A DNA stretch of 64,000 nt from JBOHRE01 sp050732635 (lineage in GTDB: Bacteria > Gemmatimonadota > Gemmatimonadetes > Longimicrobiales > RSA9), in the NCBI GenBank assembly GCA_050732635.1, contig JBOHRE010000005.1, positions 1 through 64,000 of the forward strand. The letters run 5' to 3'. The notes under the pieces were generated by a model, which did no database searches, was not told the origin of the DNA, and worked only from the letters and a program-made list of their open reading frames with translations. The stretch's first letter is position 1; each line of letters starts with the position of its first letter. The position numbers and the translations under genes were made by a program. Positions 35,348 to 43,807 of the stretch are shown in pieces.

Positions 35348-36985
35348 ATGTCTGTAAACGAAAACGCGCGCCTCAGCCGCGCCACGGCCGAACCCGATGC
35401 GCCCGCCTCGCCGCAGCGCCGGGAGCAGTTCACGAGCAGTGATGGCAGCGTGATCGAGCCACTGTACACGCCGGCCGAGATCGATGCGCGGTACCGGGAG
35501 GCGAGCGGCCTTCCCGGCGAGTACCCGTTCACCCGCGGCATCTATGCGACCATGTACCGCGGGCGGCTGTGGACCATGCGGCAGTACGCCGGCTTCGGCA
35601 CCGCCGAGGAGACGAACCAGAGGTACCGCTACCTGCTCGAGCACGGGCAGACCGGGTTGTCGGTGGCGTTCGATCTGCCGACACAGATGGGCTACGACTC
35701 CGACCATCCAATGGCGCGGGGCGAGGTCGGACGCGTGGGGGTGGCCATCGACACGATCGAGGACATGCGCGCGCTCTTCGACTCGATTCCGCCGGACCAG
35801 GTCTCGGTGTCCATGACGATCAACGCGACCGCGGCCATTCTGCTGGCGCTGTACGTCGCCGTGGCCGACGAGCGCGGGGTGGCGCGTGGCTCGCTGTCGG
35901 GCACCGTGCAGAACGACATCCTGAAGGAGTACATCGCGCGGGGTACCTACATCTATCCGGTCGAACCCAGCCTGCGGCTGGTCACCGACATCTTCGGGTT
36001 CTGCGCGCGCGAGGTGCCACGGTGGAACACGATCTCGATCAGCGGCTACCACATCCGGGAGGCGGGCGCGACCGCCGTGCAGGAGTTGGCGTTCACCCTG
36101 GCCAACGCGCTCGAGTACGTGGAGCGGGCGCTCGGCGCCGGTCTCGAGCTGGAGGACTTCGCGCGCCGGCTCTCGTTCTTCTTCGCGGCGCACAACGATC
36201 TGTTCGAGGAGGCCGCGAAGTTCCGCGCCGCGCGCCGGCTGTGGGCGCGCCTCGTGCGCGAACGCTACGGCGGGTCGGACGAGGCGTGCCGGTTGCGCTT
36301 CCACACGCAGACCGGTGGCGTCACGCTAACCGCGCAGCAGCCACTGAACAACGTCGTGCGCGTCACCGTGCAGGCGCTTTCGGCCGTGCTGGGCGGCACG
36401 CAGTCGCTGCACACGAACGCCTACGACGAGGCGCTGGCCCTGCCGACCGCCGAGTCGGCCAAGTTGGCGCTGCGCACGCAGCAGATCCTGGCCCATGAAT
36501 CCGGCGTGGCCGAGACGACCGATCCGCTGGGCGGGAGCTATTACGTGGAAGCACTGACGGACCGGATCGAGGCCGGCGCGCGGGTCTACCTCGACCAGGT
36601 GGCTGATCTGGGCGGCGCCGCCCGCTCGGTCGAGCTGTTCAAGGAGGAGATCCACCGATCGGCTTACGCGCACCAGCGCGCGGTCGAAGCTCAGGAACGG
36701 ATCATCGTGGGCGTCAATCGCTTTATCGAGGCCGGCGAGCCGCTACGCATCGAGCAGCCGGACTACTCCACGTTCGAGGCGCGTCAAGCGCAGAAGCTCG
36801 CCGACGTCCGTACGCGTCGGGACGCGAACGAGGTGCGTGAGTCCCTCGATTCGGTTAGAATTGCTGCGCGCGGCGGCGACAACCTGTTGCCGCCGCTCAT
36901 CGCGGCGGTCAAAGTGTATGCCACGCTCGGCGAGATCAGCGATGTTCTGCGCCAGGAATGGGGTACCTATCGGCCGGCTACATAG
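35348..36985 (+). CDS. Methylmalonyl-CoA mutase large (catalytic) subunit, no B12 domain
   Basis: Adenosylcobalamin-dependent mutase that turns methylmalonyl-CoA into succinyl-CoA. 545 residues covering only the TIM-barrel substrate domain: FTRGIYATMYRGRLWTMRQY, SVAFDLPTQMGYDSDHP, ISGYHIREAGATAVQELAF, RFHTQTGGVTLTAQQPLNN and GGTQSLHTNAYDEALALPT. The cobalamin-binding domain is absent and must be encoded elsewhere, as in the archaeal and actinobacterial two-subunit enzymes. The Tyr in RGIYAT matches the methylmalonyl enzyme more than isobutyryl-CoA mutase, but that is a weak argument. It completes a propionyl-CoA assimilation cluster. Confidence 0.9.
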   Translation: MSVNENARLSRATAEPDAPASPQRREQFTSSDGSVIEPLYTPAEIDARYREASGLPGEYPFTRGIYATMYRGRLWTMRQYAGFGTAEETNQRYRYLLEHGQTGLSVAFDLPTQMGYDSDHPMARGEVGRVGVAIDTIEDMRALFDSIPPDQVSVSMTINATAAILLALYVAVADERGVARGSLSGTVQNDILKEYIARGTYIYPVEPSLRLVTDIFGFCAREVPRWNTISISGYHIREAGATAVQELAFTLANALEYVERALGAGLELEDFARRLSFFFAAHNDLFEEAAKFRAARRLWARLVRERYGGSDEACRLRFHTQTGGVTLTAQQPLNNVVRVTVQALSAVLGGTQSLHTNAYDEALALPTAESAKLALRTQQILAHESGVAETTDPLGGSYYVEALTDRIEAGARVYLDQVADLGGAARSVELFKEEIHRSAYAHQRAVEAQERIIVGVNRFIEAGEPLRIEQPDYSTFEARQAQKLADVRTRRDANEVRESLDSVRIAARGGDNLLPPLIAAVKVYATLGEISDVLRQEWGTYRPAT

Positions 36986-37003
36986 CGGCCGTGGACGGAT
37001 ACA

Positions 37004-37348
37004 ATGCCGACCTATGAGTACCGCTGCCCGCAGGGGCACGAGTTCGAGAAGGTTCAGCGGATGAGCGAGCCGCCGCTGGCGGCCTGCCCCGAATGCGGCG
37101 CGGCTGCGCAGCGGCTGCTTTCCTCCGGAGGTGGCCTGCTCTTCAAGGGCTCGGGCTTCTACATCACGGATAACCGCAGCGAGGGCTATAAGAAGGCGGC
37201 CGAAAAGGAAAAGCCAGCGGGCTCGGACAAGTCCGCGGACAGCGGTGCCAAGTCCAAGGGTGGCCCCGATACGGGTGCGGGCTCGTCGGACGCGACGAAG
37301 CCGGCAGGCGGCGCCGACAAGAGCGGCGGTAAGAAACCGGACGCGTGA
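37004..37348 (+). CDS. FmdB-type zinc-ribbon protein with low-complexity tail
   Basis: 114 residues; the first 45 match the FmdB regulatory protein family (MPTYEYRCPQGHEFE, ACPECGAAAQRLLSSGG, FKGSGFYITD). The second zinc knuckle CPEC (28-31) is normal, but the first is CPQGH, where the usual second Cys is missing and His12 may ligate instead. The remaining 60 residues are Lys/Ser/Gly/Ala-rich and probably disordered. Function of the family is unproven. Stop TGA overlaps the argS start region. Confidence 0.82.
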   Translation: MPTYEYRCPQGHEFEKVQRMSEPPLAACPECGAAAQRLLSSGGGLLFKGSGFYITDNRSEGYKKAAEKEKPAGSDKSADSGAKSKGGPDTGAGSSDATKPAGGADKSGGKKPDA

Positions 37349-39039
37349 TGGCGATCGAGCTCCTCCGCGAGCAGCTCGAGGGAATCGCGCGGGAGCTGGC
37401 GGGACCGGAGGCGGCAGAGCTGGCTCAGCTCGAGCGCCCGCGCAACCCCGAGCACGGCGACGTCGCCACCAACCTCGCCCTCGCCCTCGCATCTCGGACC
37501 AAACGCCCTCCCCGGCAGCTGGCGCAGGAGATCATCAGTCGCCTCGATCTGGACACGCTCGGCGTAGCCGCGGCCGAGATCGCCGGTCCCGGGTTCATCA
37601 ACTTCCGCCTCGCGCAGGAATCCGTGATCGAGCGGCTACGCGAGATCGCGTTGCGCGACGATGAGTTCGGCAGGAGCCGCACGGGCGCCGGCGAAGCGAT
37701 CATCGTCGAATGGGTGTCGGCGAATCCGACCGGCCCGCTCCATTTCGGTCACGGGCGCCAGGCGGCACTGGGCGACGCCATTTCGAACCTGCTCGAAGCG
37801 ACCGGCTGGAACGTCCACCGCGAGTTCTACTACAACGACTCGGGTACGCAGATGGAGCTGCTCGCGCGCAGCGTGTGGGCGCGTTACCAGCAGCTGCTGG
37901 GCTCGCCGGCGGAGATCCCGGAGGGCGGCTATCACGGCGAATACGTGCTCGATGTCGCACGCCAGTTCCTGGCCGAGAGCGGCGATCGCTTCCGCGGCGA
38001 TGCTTCGGCCGAGGCGTTGGACACCATGCGCCGCTTCGCGGTGCGCGTGCTGCGCGCCGAGCAGGACCGCGATCTTGCCGACTTCCGCGTACGCTTCGAT
38101 CAGTATTTTCTGGAGTCAGCGCTCTACGACGAGGGGCACGTCGAGGCGACCATCCGGGCGCTCGAGCAGACCGGGCTGGTCTATGAGCACGAGGGCGCTC
38201 TGTGGCTGCGCACGACCGAGTTCGGCGATCAGAAGGACCGCGTCATGGTCCGGCGCAATGGGGCGCCGACCTATTTCCTGCCCGATGTCGCGTACCACGT
38301 CACCAAGTGGCATCGGGCGTTCCACCATGCCATCAACGTGCAGGGCGCCGATCACCACGGCACGGTGCCTCGCGTGCGTGCAGGTTTGCAGGCGCTCGGC
38401 CTGCCGGCTGCGTACCCCGAATACGTGCTGCATCAGATGGTGCGCCTCGAGCGTGGCGGCGAGGAGGTGAAGATCTCCAAGCGAGCGGGCTCGTACACGA
38501 CGCTGCGCGAGCTGTACGAGATGGTCGGCGTCGATGTCGCGCGCTACTTCTTCCTGATGCGGCGACCCGAGGCGCACCTCATCTTCGACATCGATATGGC
38601 GCTCGACCAATCGGAGAAGAATCCAGTGTACAAGATCCAGTACGCGCATGCGCGCATGTGCTCGATCTTCACCAAGGCGGGCGTGTCGAGGACCGAGATC
38701 AACGGCGAATCCGCCGATCTGGCGGCACTCGGCGATCCGGGCGAGCACGTGTTGATCAAGCAGCTCGCGGAGTACGCGAACGTCGTCGAGGCGGCCGCAC
38801 GGCTGCGCGCGCCGCACCTGCTGTGCGATTACCTGGAGCAGACCGCGGCGGCCGTGAACTCGTGGTATCATGCCGGCAATCCGAGCCGAAACCCGGAGCT
38901 GTCGGTGCTGGTGGATAACGCGCGGCTACGCGAGGCACGTCTCGTCCTGGCGCTCGGAATCCAGATCGTGCTGCGCAATGGCCTCGGGCTACTGGGGCTC
39001 AGCGCGCCCGAACGGATGGAGAGGGAGGACTCTGAATGA
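37348..39039 (+). CDS. argS: Arginine--tRNA ligase
   Basis: Class I synthetase charging tRNA-Arg. 563 residues from ATG 37348 (a GTG one codon earlier is also in frame). N-terminal Add-1-type domain (about 1-90), HIGH-like HFGHGR (132-137), KMSKS-like KISKRAG and the DALR anticodon-binding domain at the C-terminus are all visible. ATGA overlap with the following kinase gene. Confidence 0.96.
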   Translation: MAIELLREQLEGIARELAGPEAAELAQLERPRNPEHGDVATNLALALASRTKRPPRQLAQEIISRLDLDTLGVAAAEIAGPGFINFRLAQESVIERLREIALRDDEFGRSRTGAGEAIIVEWVSANPTGPLHFGHGRQAALGDAISNLLEATGWNVHREFYYNDSGTQMELLARSVWARYQQLLGSPAEIPEGGYHGEYVLDVARQFLAESGDRFRGDASAEALDTMRRFAVRVLRAEQDRDLADFRVRFDQYFLESALYDEGHVEATIRALEQTGLVYEHEGALWLRTTEFGDQKDRVMVRRNGAPTYFLPDVAYHVTKWHRAFHHAINVQGADHHGTVPRVRAGLQALGLPAAYPEYVLHQMVRLERGGEEVKISKRAGSYTTLRELYEMVGVDVARYFFLMRRPEAHLIFDIDMALDQSEKNPVYKIQYAHARMCSIFTKAGVSRTEINGESADLAALGDPGEHVLIKQLAEYANVVEAAARLRAPHLLCDYLEQTAAAVNSWYHAGNPSRNPELSVLVDNARLREARLVLALGIQIVLRNGLGLLGLSAPERMEREDSE

Positions 39040-39965
39040 GCCTGCTCGTCGTGGGCAGCGTCGCACTCGACACCGTCACGACCCCGTTCGGCACGGCCGA
39101 GGAGACGTTGGGCGGGTCGGCGGTCTTCTTCAGCGCCTCGGCCGCGCACTTTTGTTCGGTCAGGCTGGTCGGTGTGATCGGCGATGATTTTCCCGAGGAA
39201 TCGCTCGAGTTCCTGGTCGAGCGCGGCGTCGATCTGGCCGGGCTGACCCGGGCCGACGGTGAGAGCTTCCGCTGGTCCGGTGAGTACAGTTATGACCTGA
39301 ACACCGCCCGGACGCGCGAGACACGGCTCGGCGTTTTCGCCGATTTCAAGCCCACGATCCCGGAAGCATTTCGGGGCAGCGACTGGGTGTTTCTGGGTAA
39401 CATCCATCCGCAGCTACAGCTCGATGTACTGAAGCAGGTCCGCTCACCGCGGCTCGTTGCCTGTGACACGATGAACTACTGGATCTCCTCCGAGCGCACG
39501 GCTCTGATCCGGCTGCTCCGTAGAGTGGGCGTGCTGCTGGTCAATGACGCCGAGATCCGGGCGCTGAGCGGCGAGCACAATCTGCTGCGCGCCGCGCGCT
39601 GGGTCCATGAGCACGGGCCCGGGATCGTCGTGGTGAAGAAGGGCGAGCACGGCGCGATGCTGTTCCATCGCGACGTGATGTTCTTCGCGCCGGGCTTCCC
39701 GCTGGAGGACATCTTCGATCCGACCGGCGCCGGCGATGCGTTCGCGGGTGGGTTCCTGGGCGCTCTCGCGCGCTGTGGCTCGAGTGCGCCGCCCGACCTC
39801 AAGCGGGCCATGATCTACGGCTCGGTGATGGGTTCCTTCGCCGTCGAGCGCTTCGGCGTGGAGCGGCTGAAGACGCTGCGCGCGGAGGAAGTCGAGGATC
39901 GGGTGCGCCACTTTCGCGAGCTGACGTCGTTCGAGCAGGTCGTGCCGGAAGCGCTGAATGCCTGA
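39036..39965 (+). CDS. PfkB-family sugar or nucleoside kinase
   Basis: 309 residues with the ribokinase fold: N-terminal LLVVGSVALDTVTTPFG and LGGSAVFFSASAA (substrate glycines), and C-terminal FDPTGAGDAFAGGFLGAL (anion hole and catalytic Asp). The substrate is not clear; the family covers ribokinase, adenosine kinase and others. It overlaps argS upstream and purM downstream, and the link to purM makes a nucleoside or ribose substrate plausible but unproven. Confidence 0.88.
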   Translation: MSLLVVGSVALDTVTTPFGTAEETLGGSAVFFSASAAHFCSVRLVGVIGDDFPEESLEFLVERGVDLAGLTRADGESFRWSGEYSYDLNTARTRETRLGVFADFKPTIPEAFRGSDWVFLGNIHPQLQLDVLKQVRSPRLVACDTMNYWISSERTALIRLLRRVGVLLVNDAEIRALSGEHNLLRAARWVHEHGPGIVVVKKGEHGAMLFHRDVMFFAPGFPLEDIFDPTGAGDAFAGGFLGALARCGSSAPPDLKRAMIYGSVMGSFAVERFGVERLKTLRAEEVEDRVRHFRELTSFEQVVPEALNA

Positions 39966-40992
39966 AGGCCGACTCAGCTACCAGGATGCCGGTGTCGATC
40001 GGGAGAAGGCCGGTCATGCCAAGCGGCGGATCGGCGAGCTCGTGCGCGACACGCTGGGTCCGGAGGTCGTCGCCAATCCCGGTGGATTCGGTGGCCTGTA
40101 CCGCCTGCCGCAGAGCGACGGCGGCATTCTCGTGGCGAGCGCGGATGGCGTCGGCACCAAGCTGAAGGTCGCCATCCTTGCCGGCCGGCACGAGACGGTG
40201 GGTGAGGATTTGGTGAACCACTGCGTCGACGACATCCTCGTCGAGGGTGCCCGCCCGCTCTTCTTCCTCGACTACCTCGGCATGGGCGCGCTCGAGCCCG
40301 GCGTCGTCGAGGCCATCGTCGCCGGTGTCGCACGCGGCTGCCGCGCCAACGGCTGCGCGCTCCTCGGCGGCGAGACCGCCGAACTGCCGAGCATGTATGC
40401 CAAGGGCGACTATGACCTGGCCGGCTTCATCGTGGGCCTGACCCGCGAGGCCGAGCGTCCCGGAGCGCACCGCGTTCAGGCCGGAAACACGCTGCTCGGC
40501 CTCGCCTCGAACGGCTTCCACACCAACGGCTACTCGCTGCTGCGACGCCTGCTCTTGCAGGACCTGGGGCTCGGGCTGGATGACCGGTTTCCCGACATGG
40601 CAGAAACGGTGGCCGAGGTGCTGCTGCGCGTGCATCGCAGCTATCGTGAGGCTGTCCACCCACTGATCGTCGAGGGCCGTGTGCACGCGCTCGCACATAT
40701 CACGGGTGGCGGCATCGTTGACAATCTGGCGCGGGTCCTGCCCAGGGACGCCGATGCCCGGGTCCGGCGCGGCAGCTGGCGGCCGCCGCCGGAGTTCCTC
40801 GCCGTCCAGCAGCACGGGCGGATTTCGGATCGGGAAATGTACCTGACGTTCAACATGGGTATCGGTCTGATCCTGATCGTGGAAGCGGACGAGGCGACTG
40901 CGCTGATCCACCGCCTGCGGGCCGGTGGTGAGCGCGCCTGGCCGATCGGTGAGGTCGTGCCCGGCACAGGCCGGGTGGTGCTGGACGAATGA
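39958..40992 (+). CDS. purM: Phosphoribosylformylglycinamidine cyclo-ligase
   Basis: Makes aminoimidazole ribotide in purine synthesis. 344 residues. Visible: LSYQDAGVDREKAGHAKRRI, SADGVGTKLKVA, NHCVDDILVEGARPLFFLDYL, LLGGETAELPSMY and LASNGFHTNGYSLLRR. Its ATG lies eight bases inside the kinase gene. The stop overlaps an ATG of the next frame, but that gene more likely begins at 41013. Confidence 0.96.
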   Translation: MPEGRLSYQDAGVDREKAGHAKRRIGELVRDTLGPEVVANPGGFGGLYRLPQSDGGILVASADGVGTKLKVAILAGRHETVGEDLVNHCVDDILVEGARPLFFLDYLGMGALEPGVVEAIVAGVARGCRANGCALLGGETAELPSMYAKGDYDLAGFIVGLTREAERPGAHRVQAGNTLLGLASNGFHTNGYSLLRRLLLQDLGLGLDDRFPDMAETVAEVLLRVHRSYREAVHPLIVEGRVHALAHITGGGIVDNLARVLPRDADARVRRGSWRPPPEFLAVQQHGRISDREMYLTFNMGIGLILIVEADEATALIHRLRAGGERAWPIGEVVPGTGRVVLDE

Positions 40993-41012
40993 GAGAGCGC
41001 AAAGGAGAACGC

Positions 41013-42059
41013 ATGAAAGGGTGGGACGCAGATATCGCATGGCGATCGCGGCGCGGCGCGGCTGTTGCGGCGCTCGCCGCATTGATCCTGCTGTCGCCGA
41101 GGCCGGTCGAGGCGCAGCTGACGTCCGAGTGTAAGCGCGCGGCTGATGGGCTGCCGGGGGTCATTCCGGCTGCCGACCGCGAGCGCGTCGAGCAGTACTG
41201 CAACCTGGTCGCGCTCACGGTCGAGGCCACCCAGCCGAGGCTGGGCCTCGGGCTGAGCGGCGGCAATCCCGTGCCCGGCACCGGCAGTACGCTCGGGATG
41301 CGGCTCGGCACCTTGCCGCGGCTCAGTCTCGCGCTGCGCGCCACGGCGGTGAAGACCGACATCCCCGACATCCGGACCGAGACTGCTACGGGAGAGCTCA
41401 CCTTCCCGCTCGGCAGCATCGACGCCGACGGGGCACTTGGACTGTACTCCGGCTTTTCGGTCGCGCCGACGGTGGGTGGTATCGGCTCGGTCGATCTGCT
41501 GGCGAGCGCGGGAATCATCCCGGTCCCGAGCGGCGAAGGCTTCGGCGACGCCTCACCCACCACGTGGGCTGCCGGCGCTCGGGTCGGCCTGCTGCGCGAG
41601 TCGTTCACGTTGCCCGGACTCTCGGTGTCGGCGATGTACCGCAGCCTCGGCGAGGTCACCTACGGCGATTCGCTGCTTCAACAGGACGACGCCTACTTTC
41701 ACGCAGATCTCCGCCAGCTCAGTCTGCGCGGCGTGGTCAGCAAGGACGTGCTGTTCTTTGCGTTCGCTGCCGGTGCGGGCTGGGACCGTTTCACGAGCGA
41801 CGTCGCATTCGGCGCATCCAGCGCAGGAACGTTCCCGGGGACCAACTACATCGTGCGGATTCCAAGCACGGAACTGCAGACCGATGCCACCGTGGTCTTC
41901 GGCAATCTGGCGCTGAATTTCCTGGTCGCGAATCTGGTCGCGGAGCTGGGCTGGCAATCCGGCGGCGATCTGGAGAGCGCGACCCTGGCGCCGGGCCGCA
42001 CCGTGACGGGCGACGACGGCACGATCTTCGGCAGCCTGGCGCTGCGGCTCTCGTTCTAG
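41013..42059 (+). CDS. Putative outer-membrane protein
   Basis: Unknown, 348 residues. ATG 41013 is preferred over ATG 40989 because AAAGGAG sits five bases ahead. The signal peptide ends at SPRPVEAQ. The rest alternates hydrophobic and polar residues with many glycines, as in a beta barrel (LGLGLSGGNPVPGTGSTLGMRL, LGLYSGFSVAPTVGG, VSAMYRSLGEVTYG, DVLFFAFAAGAGWDRF) and ends LALRLSF with a terminal Phe, the outer-membrane insertion signal. Two cysteines lie just after the signal peptide (SECKRAAD and EQYCNLVA). No relation in sequence to the tandem pair at 16465-19395 is obvious. Confidence 0.75.
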   Translation: MKGWDADIAWRSRRGAAVAALAALILLSPRPVEAQLTSECKRAADGLPGVIPAADRERVEQYCNLVALTVEATQPRLGLGLSGGNPVPGTGSTLGMRLGTLPRLSLALRATAVKTDIPDIRTETATGELTFPLGSIDADGALGLYSGFSVAPTVGGIGSVDLLASAGIIPVPSGEGFGDASPTTWAAGARVGLLRESFTLPGLSVSAMYRSLGEVTYGDSLLQQDDAYFHADLRQLSLRGVVSKDVLFFAFAAGAGWDRFTSDVAFGASSAGTFPGTNYIVRIPSTELQTDATVVFGNLALNFLVANLVAELGWQSGGDLESATLAPGRTVTGDDGTIFGSLALRLSF

Positions 42060-42075
42060 CGGGCGGAACGGTCGA

Positions 42076-43185
42076 ATGGCGGCGGTCGGGGGTGACGAGG
42101 CGCACCGCGAGTTCATGCGGCAGGCGCTCGACCTGGCCGAAAGGGGCTGGGGCCGCGTGCAGCCCAATCCGCTGGTCGGCGCCGTCGTGGTGCGCGCTGG
42201 CGAGGTCGTGGGCGTCGGCTGGCACGCCGAGCATGGTGGCGAGCATGCCGAAATCGCGGCGCTACGCGCTGCGGGCGCAGCGGCGGCCGGCGCGACGCTG
42301 TACGTGACGCTCGAGCCGTGCGCGCATACCGGCAAGACGCCACCCTGCACCGACGCGATCCAGCGCGCCGGCATCGCGCGCGTCGTTTACGCCACAGAGG
42401 ACCCGCACGCGGTCGCGGGCGGTGGCGCGCGCTGTCTGGCCGAGCAGGGGATCGACGTGCTCGGCGGCGTCGAGCGAGACGCTGCACGGACGCTGAACGC
42501 CCCTTTCTTCCATGCCGTGGAGCAGGAATCCTGCTTCGTCGCGCTGAAGCTGGCGGTCTCACTGGACGCCGCGATCGCTCCGGCGCCGGGCGCCCGCGCC
42601 CAGCTGACTGGCAGCGAAGCGGTGGCCGATGCCCACCGTTGGCGTGCCGCGGCGGATGCGATCGTCGTCGGTGCTGGCACCGCGCGCGTCGACGACCCGC
42701 TGCTGACCGTGCGGGGCGACATCGCGCCCCGCGTGGTTCCGGTGCGGGTCGTGCTCGACTCGAAGCTGACGCTGTCTCCCGGCAGCCGGCTGGCTCGCAC
42801 TGCCCGAGATGCGCCCCTCTGGCTGTTCGCCTCCTCTCAGGCCCCGCGCGATCGCGAGCGCTGCCTCGAGTCGCTCGGGGCGCGGGTCACGCGCGTCGCC
42901 GTACGGGATGGCATGCTCGATCCGCTCGATGTGCTCGGCGCGCTCTGGGACGACGGCCTGCGCTCGGTCCTGTGCGAGGGCGGAGCCCGGCTGGCGGGCT
43001 CACTGCTCCGCGAGCGGCGCGTCCAACGGCTGATCCTGTACGTTGCGCCGGTGCTGTTCGGCGCCGGCGCTGTCCCGGCCTTCGCAGGCGCTGCCCCGGA
43101 GCCCGCCGACGACTGGCTGCCGCCGACGGTGCTACAGCTCGGGCCCGATGTGCGCTTCGTCCTGGACCGCCGGTCGTCAGCCTGA
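42076..43185 (+). CDS. ribD: Riboflavin biosynthesis deaminase / reductase
   Basis: Two consecutive steps of riboflavin synthesis. 369 residues: the N-terminal deaminase (about 8-150) has the zinc site HAE in GGEHAEIAALR and PCAHTGKTPPC; the C-terminal reductase (about 155-365) has KLAVSLDAAIAP, GAGTARVDDPLLTVR and LCEGGARLAGSLL. No FMN riboswitch precedes it, there being only 16 bases after the previous stop. Confidence 0.96.
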   Translation: MAAVGGDEAHREFMRQALDLAERGWGRVQPNPLVGAVVVRAGEVVGVGWHAEHGGEHAEIAALRAAGAAAAGATLYVTLEPCAHTGKTPPCTDAIQRAGIARVVYATEDPHAVAGGGARCLAEQGIDVLGGVERDAARTLNAPFFHAVEQESCFVALKLAVSLDAAIAPAPGARAQLTGSEAVADAHRWRAAADAIVVGAGTARVDDPLLTVRGDIAPRVVPVRVVLDSKLTLSPGSRLARTARDAPLWLFASSQAPRDRERCLESLGARVTRVAVRDGMLDPLDVLGALWDDGLRSVLCEGGARLAGSLLRERRVQRLILYVAPVLFGAGAVPAFAGAAPEPADDWLPPTVLQLGPDVRFVLDRRSSA

Positions 43186-43186
43186 C

Positions 43187-43807
43187 ATGTTCACCGGCAT
43201 CGTGGAAGCGTTGGGAACCGTCGCGGCGGTGGCGCCCAGCGGCGCTACGCTTCGACTCGAGGTCGCGGCCGGCGAGCTCGCGCGCTCCCTGGCGCAGGGC
43301 GATTCGATCGCGATCGATGGCGTCTGCCAGACCGTCGTCGAACGGCAGCAAGACAGCTTCACTGTGCAGGCGATTGCCACGACCGTCGAGCGTACTACCT
43401 TCGGCACGCTGCAGGTGGGCGCGCTGGTGAACCTCGAGCGCGCGCTGGCCGTGGGGCAGCGACTGGGCGGCCACCTGGTTCAGGGTCATGTCGACGGTAC
43501 CGGCCTGGTCGTCGGGCTGGAGCGCGGTGGCGAGCACGTACTGCTGGATGTGCGGCTGCCTGAGGAAGCCGCCGATGTCACGGTGTTGCGCGGGTCGATC
43601 GCGCTCAACGGCGTGAGCCTGACGGTGAGCGCCAAGCCGCAGCTGGACGTGGCGCGAGTCGCGCTGATCCCCTACACCTGGGAGCGAACGAACCTGTCGC
43701 GGCTGCGGGAGGGTGACCCCGTCAACGTCGAGGGCGACATGGTCGGGCGTTTCGTGGTGGACTACCTGAAGCGAATCGCCGGGGGCGGGGTAGAGGAGGC
43801 GTCATGA
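43187..43807 (+). CDS. ribE: Riboflavin synthase alpha chain
   Basis: Dismutates two lumazine molecules to riboflavin. 206 residues starting MFTGIVEALGTV, the invariant family N-terminus; the two lumazine-binding halves are visible (GDSIAIDGVCQTVV and GSIALNGVSLTVS). Starts one base after the ribD stop and ends inside the ribBA start (ATGA). Confidence 0.96.
   Translation: MFTGIVEALGTVAAVAPSGATLRLEVAAGELARSLAQGDSIAIDGVCQTVVERQQDSFTVQAIATTVERTTFGTLQVGALVNLERALAVGQRLGGHLVQGHVDGTGLVVGLERGGEHVLLDVRLPEEAADVTVLRGSIALNGVSLTVSAKPQLDVARVALIPYTWERTNLSRLREGDPVNVEGDMVGRFVVDYLKRIAGGGVEEAS

Noticed and set aside
42060..42076. FMN riboswitch for the riboflavin operon
   Set aside because: Only 16 bases separate ribD from the previous gene and no conserved aptamer is present.
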